Source: Rachycentron canadum (lineage: Eukaryota; Chordata; Actinopteri; Carangiformes; Rachycentridae). From it: a stretch of 64,000 nt of DNA. The notes below the pieces were generated by a model. That model had not been told where the DNA came from, searched no databases, and saw only the letters and a list, made by a program, of their open reading frames with translations. Every line of letters begins with the position of its first letter. Position 1 is the stretch's first letter. The DNA is taken from NCBI GenBank assembly GCA_038496675.1, contig CM076662.1, positions 15,562,426 to 15,626,425 on the forward strand. Direction: 5' to 3'. Position numbers and translations under genes: made by a program. This document shows, piece after piece, positions 23,545 to 34,400 of the stretch.

Positions 23545-26072
23545 CTGAAAAAAAACAACAACAACAACAACAAAAAATAAAAACAGCACATTAGTTCAAG
23601 CTGCATAAGATACTCCCACTTCTCAACAGATCCCTGCTCTTTTCTGATTTTTAGATTAATCTCTTCATCCTGTCACGATTCAAAGTTGCCTACAATCATT
23701 AATAATGCATTTATGGGCCTTTCATCCTGTTTTTCGTTTCAAATCAAGGCGGCAAGCAAGACAGTGTAAAAAAAAACAGTGATTTAAGCGTTTTGGAAAG
23801 TTATAAATTATTCATTCAGAGCCCATTGCATAATGTGACGCATTTTTTTTTTCAACAGTGCCCTGGCAAACAAAAATCAATTTATAGGTAAATCACATAG
23901 AAATAAATCGCAGTGTATTTTAGTCTCAGGAAACTGACCCTCATTCGTTAACCGTGAACGCAGCGTCACGCAACAACAAATAAACAGAAAACTTAAAAAA
24001 AAAAAAAAGGTGTTATGAAAATGTCTAGACGTTTTTTTTTTATTCTATTTTTTTTTGTTGTTTTTTTTTTTTTGTTTTGTTTTGTTTTTTTTTTTTTTGT
24101 ACATGGGAAGATAAAAAAGAAATGAAACACGCACATAAACACGACAGACAGTGGTGCAGCAGCCTGAACTTGTGCAGCGGAGGAACATTAAAAAAAGAGG
24201 ATGACTGCAGGTGAACGCTTATAAGAAATGCCCTTACCCTGCACGAATTGTCATCAGAGAATGCAGATAATGTCTCGCTGTTAACTGACCCAGGATCTCC
24301 CTCAAGGCTCTATCTAATTCTTCCTCAGCATGCCTTTCTGGTCTGAGATGATAAGACGCCAAAACACATAGATCATCAGTGACTAAAGGAACAAAAAAAA
24401 AAAAAAAAAAAAAAAGCGCAGACAAAATGATCAAAAGTAGCCTAAAATGTCCCCACCCACCCTCAGCTTCAGTATCACATCAGGTGCATTCAATAGCAGC
24501 CTCAGCGTCTTTTTTTTTTTTAACCCCCCCCACACACACACACACACCCACATGCACACACACATGCACACACACACACACACACAGGCAACATCCTTTT
24601 GCATGTCCCGACCTTTTTTCCTGAGTTAACAGTATTGGAATCAACATTTTAGGCTACTCGGTATGAAAATAACACTGAACAAATAACATGAGAAACTCTA
24701 GGGAGGAGGAGGGGAGGAAGGGAGGGAGGGAGGGGGTCGGGGGGGACAAAGCAGGCAAACATTATCGCAAAACAGCAAAAAAGTCATCAAAATGGAATCC
24801 AGCCCTAAAGGCGTTAGGCTGAGAGATGCGGAGGGCGCGTTTACCTCTTGTCCGGTGGGTAGTAGAGGGTGTACGCGTCGTCGTTCAGGGACGGTGGGCT
24901 TCGTATAGCAATCTGGTCGCTATCAAACCCCATGTCGGATAATGAATTCCCATCCTCATCGAAGGCGTCGTTTTCAAGTCTGCGGGAGAGGAAGGCGCAT
25001 TCATCACAAATCTGATCTGTGCACAAGTGGGACGCGGCAGTGAAAGAATGCCAACATGTCTGCATCTGCTGCAAAAATCGGTGGGAGGTCAAAATGCGTT
25101 AGAGACACAGCAGAGAAAACGAACTGCAAAGCAAAAATACGGGGGTGTTTTTAAAATAAAACCAGAAAACGAATTATTTCAATTTGACTCAAACGATGGT
25201 GATAATAATGTTTTAAAACGTGTTAAATATGTAAACGTTTGTATTTTCCCCCCACATCTTTAAATTCACGATTTAATTGGGAAGTAACTGTTTTTAATTC
25301 CAATTTGGTGCCTGTGCTCTTCACACAGCCTCCGGACTCATTATTTATTTACAGATGGAAACAATGGGTGTGAAAATGGCCACGTTTAGTGGAGGCGTGG
25401 GGCCAACATTTTTATTAAAAGAGTGCTGCAATCAAAATCTGCAATCAAAAAAAAAAAGAATCAATAATAAAGAACCACACCCAAATTAAGGATATGCTTT
25501 TCTCAGAAAAAGAAGAATACATTTTAAACGCATGCAGCTCTCCTGTTCGTTTTGCCTCGCCTCTCCTTGGTGACGCCAGTCCACCGTCATCCCCAGGGCC
25601 ATCCATTGCATTGACTGCACTCTCATTTTTAATAAGGGGAGTTCTGTGAACCGTCCCACTGGGCAGATACTTCCACGCAATCTCCATAACCATTTTCCAC
25701 ACGAGATTTGCATTTTGTGTGTGTGTGTTGAAATTGCCGAATTTCCTTTATGTTGTTCACCTCACTTCTCAGATTTCAAATTACGCGCACGGTTTGTGCG
25801 CAATTACGCACAGTTATTTGAAGCAAAAGGTACAAATACAGCCACTTCATAGTTATTGACAATGCAAAGCTGTCGTTGAAGAAAATGGATTTCAGTTGAA
25901 TTTGAAATACACAAGTGGACAAAAACAGCAATGATGTTATAAAGCTGTATGAAGACGCAAACACCTACCTAATCTTAGGGTAACTTAGTCCGATAGGTGT
26001 GCAGAAGACGCTGTAGTGCATTAAGATTCCGTAGATGAGCAAGATTAAAGTCGCTTTACTCGAACTGGCCAT
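23361..26072 (-). CDS. adcyap1: PACAP/PRP precursor, spliced CDS
   Basis: The precursor of pituitary adenylate cyclase-activating polypeptide is a secreted neuropeptide that activates PAC1/VPAC class B receptors and raises cAMP. The CDS joins 26072-25969, 24979-24845, 24342-24238 and 23544-23361 (phases 2, 2, 2), giving 175 aa; human is 176. Residues 1-24 are a signal peptide ending near F-C. PRP starts around H84 in the third exon. PACAP-38 is residues 131-168, after a K129-R130 cleavage site, and is followed by G169-R-R, the amidation and cleavage signal; PACAP-27 ends at L157 before G-R-R. Against human PACAP-38 it carries Q20, R29, R32 and R36. The start ATG lies one base after an acceptor and has A at -3 after splicing and G at +4. 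Its neighbour yes1 is divergent, as in human. Teleosts have two adcyap1 genes; I cannot say which copy this is. Confidence 0.95.
24238..24342 (-). CDS. adcyap1: adcyap1 coding exon 3: PRP (GHRH-like) peptide
   Basis: This 105-nt exon encodes the PACAP-related peptide, with the GHRH-family pattern [12 protein letters not shown] and H-S-L-M. The acceptor is CATCTCAG and the donor GTAAGG. Both borders are phase 2, so skipping it keeps the frame and would give PACAP without PRP. Such skipping is described for fish GRF/PACAP transcripts. Confidence 0.93.
24410..24844. other. adcyap1 intron between exons 2 and 3, with simple repeats
   Basis: The upstream half holds a CA microsatellite (about 24530-24586) next to a C-run and a T-run, and a G-rich purine tract at 24711-24746. 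No coding sequence is seen. The splice donor GTAAAC lies at 24844-24839. Confidence 0.8.
24711..24746 (+). repeat. GGGA repeat, G-quadruplex-capable
   Basis: A run of GGGA units followed by G5-TC-G7 lies on the plus strand. That is the template strand of adcyap1, within the intron just downstream of coding exon 2. The spacing fits the standard G-quadruplex pattern. Confidence 0.65.
24845..24979 (-). CDS. adcyap1: adcyap1 coding exon 2: cryptic spacer peptide
   Basis: This 135-nt exon, phase 2 at both ends, encodes the acidic propeptide region with the conserved Y-Y-P-P-D-K and the first two bases of the following Arg codon. The acceptor is CTCTCCCGCAG and the donor AG|GTAAAC. The K-R after Y-Y-P-P-D is the likely processing site before PRP. 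Confidence 0.93.
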
Positions 26073-26073
26073 G
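25969..26073 (-). CDS. adcyap1: adcyap1 coding exon 1: signal peptide
   Basis: The acceptor TTTCATTTTCTAACAG sits one base before the ATG (26072), so the exon carries a single untranslated base. It encodes a 34-residue start with a hydrophobic core (L-I-L-L-I-Y-G-I-L) and ends AG|GTAGGTG. Nearly all the leader must therefore come from an upstream exon. Confidence 0.93.
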
Positions 26074-26487
26074 CTGTTAGAAAATGAAAAACAGCAACAT
26101 TAAACAGATTATTCACTCCTACAGAAACAACATGCTCACTCTTTGTTCTATCAAATCCACATGCTGTGCTATACTTCTCTCATTTCCAAATAAAACAGCT
26201 GGATCGAACATAAACCTCTTTAAATTAACCGGATCAACGCAGCGTCCGTTTGCTCAGAACAACAACAAAGAAAAAGGGGGGGGGGAAAGATTTCTGTCTG
26301 TTTTATTCCTCCCATTTGGTAAAAGTTTAACTGTGGTATTGACACCGAATCCTTTGCATGCAGCGCCAAAGTCATTAAAAAAAACAAAAAACACCAGATC
26401 TCCATGCAGAGTAGAAGATGGGGTGAAAAAAGAATAATTTCCATTACTTTATCTCGCTCTCCGTCAATCCGCAGATAAAGCACATAC

Positions 26488-26564
26488 CTATAGCAGAAGG
26501 GCAGGGAGAGCGCTGTGCTGTAGGATGTGATCCGGGCGCGGCTGTGGCAGTGTGTATGTATGTA

Positions 26565-26606
<42 letters not shown>

Positions 26607-26706
26607 TGTGAGTGAGTGTGTGAGTGAGTGAGAGAGAGAGAGAGAGAGACGGTATCTTTCTCACGGCACTTCTTTCCTGGCTTGAAGCGCCTCCGTCGTC
26701 TCCTTA
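26488..26706 (-). other. adcyap1: Probable adcyap1 5'UTR exon
   Basis: A good donor, CTATAG|GTATGTG, lies at 26488/26487 on the minus strand, about 410 nt upstream of the acceptor before the ATG. The upstream border is inferred from a TATA-like CATAAAAG at 26740-26733, which would place initiation near 26706. If so, the microsatellite at 26551-26649 is transcribed. The donor is seen; the start is a guess. Confidence 0.45.
26551..26649. repeat. Compound TGTA/TG/TGAG/AG microsatellite
   Basis: About 100 nt pass from (TGTA)n through (TG)n and TGAG units to (AG)n on the plus strand. It sits at the adcyap1 5' end, in the presumed leader or core promoter, so length differences could affect expression. 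Confidence 0.9.
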
Positions 26707-26732
26707 TGTTCCCCTCAGTACAGTCTAGCTCA

Positions 26733-26740
26733 CTTTTATG
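26733..26740 (-). promoter_or_regulatory. TATA-like element for adcyap1
   Basis: The minus strand reads GCATAAAAGTG about 245 nt upstream of the candidate 5'UTR donor. It is the best TATA-like match in this part of the upstream region, though AT-rich alternatives exist nearby (for example GATAAAAAT near 26858-26866). Confidence 0.3.
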
Positions 26741-26962
26741 CTCAATTAATAGGACTCAACCAGTCGCGCAGGCAAATAAAAACTGGATGGGAAGGTGCGC
26801 TGTGTTCGTCTACATATCGCTGCTCTAAACTTTTGTCCTGTGCTGTGATTGCCTTGGATTTTTATCCATATATCGTAAGCCATGCCCCCCCCCCACCCCC
26901 CACCCCCCAATCCTCCCCTCCTCCTCTTCCTCCCTCCAATAAGTCACATTAAGGATGCTATA

Positions 26963-26970
26963 GACGTCAT
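26963..26970 (-). promoter_or_regulatory. CRE-like element upstream of adcyap1
   Basis: The minus strand reads TGACGTCT, one base off the palindromic cAMP response element, about 230 bp upstream of the TATA-like site. CRE-like sites are known in mammalian PACAP promoters. Assignment here is by motif and position only. Confidence 0.35.
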
Positions 26971-27360
26971 CAAGTCTTCCTCCCGGAATATAATAGTACA
27001 GTTCCTTCCTCATCGATGCATCTGTCAGACCCCCCCCCCCCCCATCCCCCTCCCCTCACCTCCCTCTTAAGATGGAAGTTTACTTTCAAACTTTCTTCTT
27101 TAAAAAAAAAAAAATGGTTGTGAGTGCACACACATGAATTCTTGAACTTCACACAGGATGATGTGACAGCCAATACAAATCAACCCCCCCCCCCAAAAAC
27201 AAACAAAAAAATTCTATGACACATCACAATATCTGGGAAAGAAAGAAAAATAAAAAACCTAAAAATGCAAAATGCAGGAGATGTGTGGTCACTCACTCCT
27301 CTGAGGTGTCAGTAACATAATTTGACAACTGCGATGGTCTTAGTTTAGTTCCTCCTTAGC

Positions 27361-27361
27361 G

Positions 27362-27392
<31 letters not shown>

Positions 27393-27402
27393 AGCGCGCG
27401 CC
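27361..27402. repeat. GC-AC-GC alternating tract
   Basis: (GC)5, then (AC) about 11 units, then GCGCGCGC: over 40 nt of uninterrupted alternating purine-pyrimidine with GC repeats at both ends. This is one of the strongest Z-DNA-type sequences in the window. It lies about 650 bp upstream of the inferred adcyap1 start. Confidence 0.9.
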
Positions 27403-30400
27403 ATGGATAACTTCAATTAGGCCATTATGATTAGACTGGGGGGGGGGGGGGGGTCATCTTCGCTGGTGGTTTCATGTGACAGGGTGGTTTTTGATGGAGG
27501 GGGGGGTCGTTCTTCCGCTGACCAAGTTCAAGGCCTCCGGGGAGTCCTGGGCTGGAATGAATCTGCTTTCTGACTTTACAGTCACTTTTCCTAATCATTT
27601 CCAATAATTGCTCAGTGGGTATTATCGCGGGGTGGAGGGTGGTGGTGGTGGGGGGGGTTAGTGCTCCTCCTGCTGGTGCTGGTGGTGGCTTTAATGGCCA
27701 ATACAATGACACCGCTAAGTCTCCGGTCTATCCGTTAGATTGTTGAAATAAGGGAGGCACATAATCTGATTTGAACACAGGCTGGTGACGCAGGATGCCG
27801 GTTCACAGAGCTTTCAGCCTACGTGGCTTCATGAACGATTCACCCATTTTCCCAATGTTGTTCTGGACTTGTCTGAATCATTATAATGCGCTGATTGATA
27901 CGTTAAAACGAAAAACTAAGTCGATCCTCCATCTGTACACCGTTGCAAGTTCCCTGTTAATCCCCTATCTATTATTTCCTAATATTATTGTCAATTAAAT
28001 TCTAAGTGTACACTTGACATTAATATTAATTGCAGGCTATAAAACTGATGGCTTGCAGCAGAGCGTGTTATTTGAGACTTTTAATTTGGAGGAGGAGGAG
28101 ACGCCTGTCTCGGCCTGCTTGAGATCACCGACATCAGGTCACCGCACCTTCTCTTTTTGCACTGAATCACACCTTTAGCTCAACAACCAATTGAAGAGTT
28201 TGCCAAAGAGCAGAGAGACCCGCGTCAGCGCTGTTTACTCTGACGCAGTGTGACGAACAGAGCCTCCTCGCTGGAGGAGGCCAATCCTCCACTTCTGCTT
28301 TTCCTTCTGCTTCCTTTGCGCTGCCCGTGTAGAGCTCAACTTAAAGCCCGTGTGTTTTTAGCTGGAGCAGACAACTAATATTAGGCCCGGCGCAGCAGAG
28401 GTGGAGGCGCAGCTCGGTAGCCTGAGCAAACGGCGCCACCACGAGGAAAGTGGAGAAACGTGCGAGCTCCGCTGGAGTCCATTCATCTCCGGGCCACACA
28501 TCAGGGGAGAGGAAACGACGAGTAAACCCTCTCACCTATATTTGAGTCTCCATGCTGTAAACAAGCACGACCTGAACCTGCAGACAAAACGATGTAGGTG
28601 GTTGTTGTGTGTTATACAGTTGTTATGGAGGCAATGCTTTTGAACATTTGTTTGTTTTTTCGGTTGCTTTAGGGGGAAAAAGAGTCAGTCCCGGTGAAGA
28701 TCTGAATGAAACTATTGGGCTAAATGAGATACATGTTACCTCCATTGCATTCAAGGACAACCGTTTTTTTTTTATTGTGCCCATGAAAGGTGTAGGCTGC
28801 AGGCTCCCTGTCACAGGTTGCGTTTATGGAGCCATTGTGAGCAGAAATGAATGATTTCCCCTCTGAACTGCTCATATTGTTTGATTCAAGGGACCTGAAG
28901 AGGTAAAACACTGAATGTGGAAGTTTTTTTTAAATTTTTTTTAAGGCAAATGTTAGAGAAAACCTGGCAAATTAAACAAAGAAATCAAGTGAAGGGCAAC
29001 ACACACATCTCTGTATTTCATCTTTTTTCAGTTTTCTTTGTCAGCGCTTGCATCTGTCTATGGAGGCAAATGTATTGATTTTATATATTAACAGTTACCA
29101 GAGTTAGTGAGGAAATATTTCTGTCCTCAATTATTTAAATAAATAAAATCCAAGCTTTGTGCCCAACAGCAACTATCTTTCTTTTTAAGTGTTTTATGTA
29201 TTATGGAGACCGTCCACCAAAGAATGGCAGCATCAGTCTTTAAGCCCAAAACGACTTATGTTCATGTAGCACATTCCGACTTTATTTGTCTTTATTATTT
29301 TCCATTTGAACATTTAAAATAGTCCATAATCTTGCAACACTCAGATTTATCTTGTGACCCCTTGTAGAGGACTCAGCTACCGAAAAACATTTCAACTCCT
29401 ACTTGCTTCACTACTTTTATATTTGATTTCTACATTTGTGACTTGTGTTTTTTGTCTGTTTAATCTTTTATGTATTTATTGCTGAAAAGTGGCTTTTTTG
29501 CCTCAAGAAAAGCATCTTTAAAAAAAAAACAAAAAACTTTTTTTTAAGACAATTTATCACAGACATCCGTGTCTATATGTAACAAATACGAGGCGACATC
29601 GAGCCTTTCCGCCTCTGTGTGCCGGTGTATGTGTGTCCCACAGCGGCAGCTGCACTGGAGATGCCCCCCTGGGGGAAACTTGCAGTGCCGCAGTCAGAGT
29701 CAATAGGGGTCAGCAAATCACTTCAGTATCACTTCAAAACAAATCTCACATCCCAGCATCAGTCGCACAGCTGACTCAACCCACGGTGTTTTACCTGTCA
29801 TTATTTTATTTTTCATTTATTTTTTGCTGATGCAAGGTGTTTGAGACACAGTACAGCCTCATCACGTTATTTTATTTTCATTTCATGAGCCATATCAATA
29901 ATATAGGTCGAGTCCCACTTCAATTCCTTTGATGTTACAGGACTGAAGCCATTAAATAAAGCTTGTCTGTCGAAAGCAGACGGTCTTTGCTGCAGGTCTT
30001 TATTTCAACACCCGTACTTCAACTTTGTTTTAGTCTATTTGTAGCCAAAGTAAAACCATTCAACATTTTTTCTTCAAACCTAGAGGGCGCCAGATTCTCA
30101 GTCACTGTGAATGAGGCGCACAGATTAAACGGGTCGATACAACGTTACTATCTATTTGAATTTTACAAGAGAAAAATATTTGTAATTAATTGGGTTTAGT
30201 GGGAAAATGCCCGTGTTTTAGACGTTTATCAGCGGAGCCAGGCGGTGGACTTTCTCCTCGAACAGACACGGGGATGTCGGCCATATTGGACACACGGGAA
30301 AAACCTTTCAATAGGAGGTGATGTGACGTTCAAATGTTAGCGGAAAAAATATTGCTCACATCCCGGCATGAATCCTGAACAACCAACAGTTAAAAGCATT

Positions 30401-30683
30401 TACAATGGGACCATTTTCTGCCTTTTCTCTACTTTACACGATGGTAAGTTGAACGGTTTTTGGCCACTGGTCGTACAAAACACATTGTTAGGTTAGGACT
30501 CTGCGATGCAAGTTGTTTTTTTTTTAACCTCCCCCACATTACGCCTAATTATTTAATATTAAAAGATGAATTGACAACAAAAATAAACAGGAAAGAGATG
30601 TTATTCGTGGTGATGGGTCTAGATATGTGTTATTTAGAAACTGGACCTTCAAACCCATACACAGAAGAGGAGGGGGGAGAAAG

Positions 30684-30786
30684 ATGTATATGTGTATATA
30701 TATGTATGTATATATATATGTGTGTGTGTATATGTATATATATATATATATATATACACACACATACATATATACATGTATATATA
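30684..30786. repeat. TG/TA/CA compound microsatellite with self-complementary arms
   Basis: TATG/TGTG units on the left, (TA)n in the centre and CACA/CATA units on the right make the tract close to its own reverse complement. A long imperfect hairpin or cruciform is possible. Open frames on both strands (62-127 aa) are translations of this repeat. Confidence 0.85.
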
Positions 30787-30849
30787 AGAAAATGGCTACG
30801 CAAAATAACATATAATCTTTCAGACTTTCTGTCTGTGGTTTAACTGATC

Positions 30850-31402
30850 AATCCGAGTGGAAAACGTGCGACTAGTGAATTGACTCACGAAGGGACGTCC
30901 TGTTGTTTTAAATCGACCAAAAACGACGTGTTAATTAAGTGCTTTTGCGACTAATTGGCGAATTGGAAAAGCGAGAAATACGAGTTTAATCTGGGCACGA
31001 GAACGCATCATGATTCCTTCTTTGGCCTCGTCGGCTCCTCGGTCCTCGTCCGGCTATTGTTGTGTGTCTTTCGGGGCAACCTCCACCTATCAGCGGGCGG
31101 TGGTTTCTGGACGTTTTAACTGTTTTTGCTCCGCCATATTCAGCAGCCTTTGTCGGCCGGCGGCGTGTGCTCGCTTTAAAGGAGCACCGAGGATCCCAGC
31201 GAGAGGACTTTGGGCTGGGGAAGTAGTTAATCGGTATGGGACAGACGGAAGACTGAGTCCACGTTAGAGCGACTGCTGCTGTCGGTTGTTTTCTTTTTCA
31301 CCACTCATCCGGACTGTCGACGTGAGAATAAAGACGTGCGGGGAAAAGATCACAGGACGCATGTAGCCGAGGCACAAACACTGCAACAAGGTCGCTTTCA
31401 AG
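30850..31402 (+). promoter_or_regulatory. yes1: Probable yes1 promoter and untranslated exon 1
   Basis: The sequence turns CpG-rich, with many CG dinucleotides and a YY1-like CCGCCATATTC near 31132. It ends in a strong donor, TTTCAAG|GTAAGAAG, at 31402/31403. The next acceptor in the gene model lies just before the ATG at 40501, so this is the best candidate for the non-coding first exon. Its leader would contain a 6-codon uORF (31236-31256) and a minimal ATG-TAG at 31361-31366. The transcription start is not visible (no TATA). Confidence 0.55.
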
Positions 31403-34400
31403 GTAAGAAGAAGGGAGGAATTTAAAGAGGAGGGGGGGGGGGAGAAAAAAAGTCACATTTTGCCTTGGAAGTGGAGGCAGCGGGGCCTTGTAGTGCTGTG
31501 ACATTTGGAGAAAGTTGGGGAAAGGCATGAGGAGAGTTTCCTCGCTGTGTTACTTTGAAATTAAACACACGCACAAAAAGCCTGGGTCGTTGTTGACTCT
31601 GATCTAGGACCAGATCTGTGCGGGTCTTTGCTCATTCAATCCGATGGGAGAGGACAACAATGAGGAAAGACTCCCAACCCGTCCAGGAACAAGGAGCTGC
31701 GCTTCATTTGGCACAGCTTTAACCTCCAAAGCGAACAGAATAACGGACCGTGTCACTTTTTTTCTTTTCTTCTGTCGCCTGCACAGCTTCATGTCAGACT
31801 TGTGTTTGAATTTCCTCCATTTACCTAAGTTTAACCACTTGCTCTTCCCAGTCTGCCTCACCCAGTCTGTTCACACACACGATCAGCTGCTGTAGGCCTC
31901 AGCTGTAATGGGCCTTTATTGCAGGACATATTGTATTACAACAGAGTTTCCAAAACGTCAGGACCCCTGGAATTGAACCTTTCTCCAGCAGTGTCTAACT
32001 CTGTTCCTGCTTGTTTTTATTGCGCTGGTGCAACTCAAAGTGCACCCATTATGGTAATTGTGTTTGGAAGGAGGCTTAAAATACAGGAGGGCTGCTGTAA
32101 TGTTGTGTTGCAGCGTATGTGTTTGTATATTCAGTGTTCCTGGCTGTGCATGTGTCTGTCGGTGTGCTTATATACCCCGGTGCCACGGTAATCCTCCTCC
32201 ATGGTAATCCCTCTGTTAGAACAGCCCCAGTTGGCTGGACAGTCGTGTCTCCTTCACACACACACACAGACACAGACGCACACAGCTGGAATGGCGAGGG
32301 CTGTTTGGCAGAGGAGTGAGGAGCACTAACAGGTGGTGCTGGCCGGACTTCAGGGAGTTGAGTTTAACTGGCTGCATGAAGGATCCTTGCATACTCGTGG
32401 AGTGTCCTCACGGCACAAATAAGACTCTACAGTATCATTACAGTTGACTGATTAGAGGCTTCCAAGATGTGCCACAGTGGAAAGGCCAAAGACAGAGTGC
32501 AACACACTCGCATGTTGGAAAACAGAGCAAACACTTGCATTTGTGATTCTCAGATTTCAAACATCCACAGTCAGCGATGTGGGCACAGAGAACAAGACCT
32601 CTTCTTCTTTTTTTTCCTATATAGCTCAAACGATGGCTCTTCCTCTATCCCAGCCTCCCTCGAGCCTTTGACAGGCACAGCAGGTGGCCCCAATGGCATG
32701 AATGGATGCGGAAGGAAGTTCCCCCTCCGCCGGCCCCCTCCACTCACTATGATTGGCAGAGATGGCCGGCTGCCCTGAAGATAAGACCGGGCTGCGCCTC
32801 AGAGAGTGTGCCAGGGCAATTACTGAGTTAGGCTTCAGTAATGGTTTGCAGCCCCTGGTACCTTCTCATCTCTGTGATTGAGGCCAGTGTTTACAGAGCA
32901 AGTCTAGTAACTTTTCAGGCTTATGTCCCAGATCTATCTTTCACGGTATGAGCGGTTTTCTTGCAGATCTCTGGTGCCGAGGTTTGCCCAAGCAATGTAA
33001 AATCTCTAACAACAGTGTAATGTGGACAGCCAGTAGAAACCTGATTGCCTCCTTTGACGTGCTGAAATGATTGTAGATTTTTTTTTTCTTTCTTTTGTGT
33101 AAGTAAAATGTAGAACATTTTCTGGTTTCAGCTTCTTAAACACGAGACTTGGAAGTTTTTCTCTGGTTCATATCACTAGAAAATAATACATAAGGGCTTT
33201 AGACTAATCATCTGCCCTTCCCTGTCTGCTGGTCGTGGCTTCTTCCTCACCCTGTGGCACAGTGATGTTGCGTGGCCCTATGGTACCACTCTGAATCACA
33301 GATGGTGAGTTCACAGTGCCACCAACCTGACCACACCTCCCTGTGATGTTGAATATGGCCAGAGTTTCAAAAGACTTCATGGGTGTTCAGACCAAAAATA
33401 GTTAATTTGGTGGGGGATGTGTTATAGAGAAAAATGCCCGTAGCAGCTTGTTGCAGACCAAGGTGACTTCTTTTTCCAAAACCTAAAATAAAATTACAAT
33501 GACATAAAGCAGTGGATTGTAGAATATTTGCATTATGTTTTTTTTTTTTACTGTTTAATGTTGTTGTCAAATAGTCCCTGGTTCTTTATCTATAAATCGA
33601 CTAAGGCTTCAATTGGAGGGGCTGAGGAATGCGTCTGAAACAAAGGCACAATGGACTTTAATAAATTGAAAACACCATTTTCCAGCTCTAGAATTTGCAA
33701 AGTGCTCTAGTGGGAATGTGCACTTTCACGTATTTCATTGGCCAAAAGTCTTGCCGGTGACGTCACACTAACTCAGCAAAACTTCAGTCAGTTTTAGCCG
33801 GGGCCCTTTGCTTTGTCACCCCACTGTGTCAACAGACTGGCCCCATTAAAATGAATGAGGCTGCTGTGTGTTGTTTGTGTGAACATGGCCTTACACCCTT
33901 CAGCCCAAAGAGGCCACAGCAGATGTGTTATCCTCATTTCCAGAAATCTTGATGGAAGCTAGTCTCAAACGAAGAAGCCAAACTTGTTAAACTTCATCAA
34001 GCAGCCATGGAAGAACTTTGCTGATCTCTGAGAAAGTTAAATCCAAGGAAACTGGACTGGTTGTTGATTCTTGAAGATGTTTCACCTCTAATCCAAGAGT
34101 TTTTTTTCAGTTCTTCTTTTTCAATTTTGCTGATCCATCCGACAGACACATTCTGGTCAGTGCCAAAGCAGCAGTGATGATTGATACCTATCCCTAGTCA
34201 TTATAACTTAAATGTTAAGATTTAGCGTTGGAAAAAAAACTTCTGAACTCATGTCCTTTTTTAGTTTCTGAGTATACATCCTGTAACAGCACAGTTTGCG
34301 TCACAGTTTTGTCCCAAGTGACCACAAAGGTTACGCAAGGCAGAAGCTCAAAGGTTGAAGGGCCTCTCCCAGATCTCCCCAGTGTTGCATCTTATCTGAT

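Larger units (their letters stand above)
26741..30849. other. Divergent adcyap1-yes1 intergenic region
   Basis: No exon is supported. The half near adcyap1 holds C- and G-runs (26884-26910, 27031-27043, 27184-27193, 27437-27453), the GC-AC-GC tract and a GGT-rich patch (27639-27690). A CpG-richer non-repetitive block lies at about 28080-28540. The half near yes1 carries a YY1-like GGCCATATTGG at about 30268 and the TG/TA/CA tract at 30684. The regulation of both genes presumably lies here. Confidence 0.5.

Noticed and set aside
30460..30843. 127-aa frame rich in I, Y, C and H
   Set aside because: Most of it is translation of the TG/TA/CA microsatellite.
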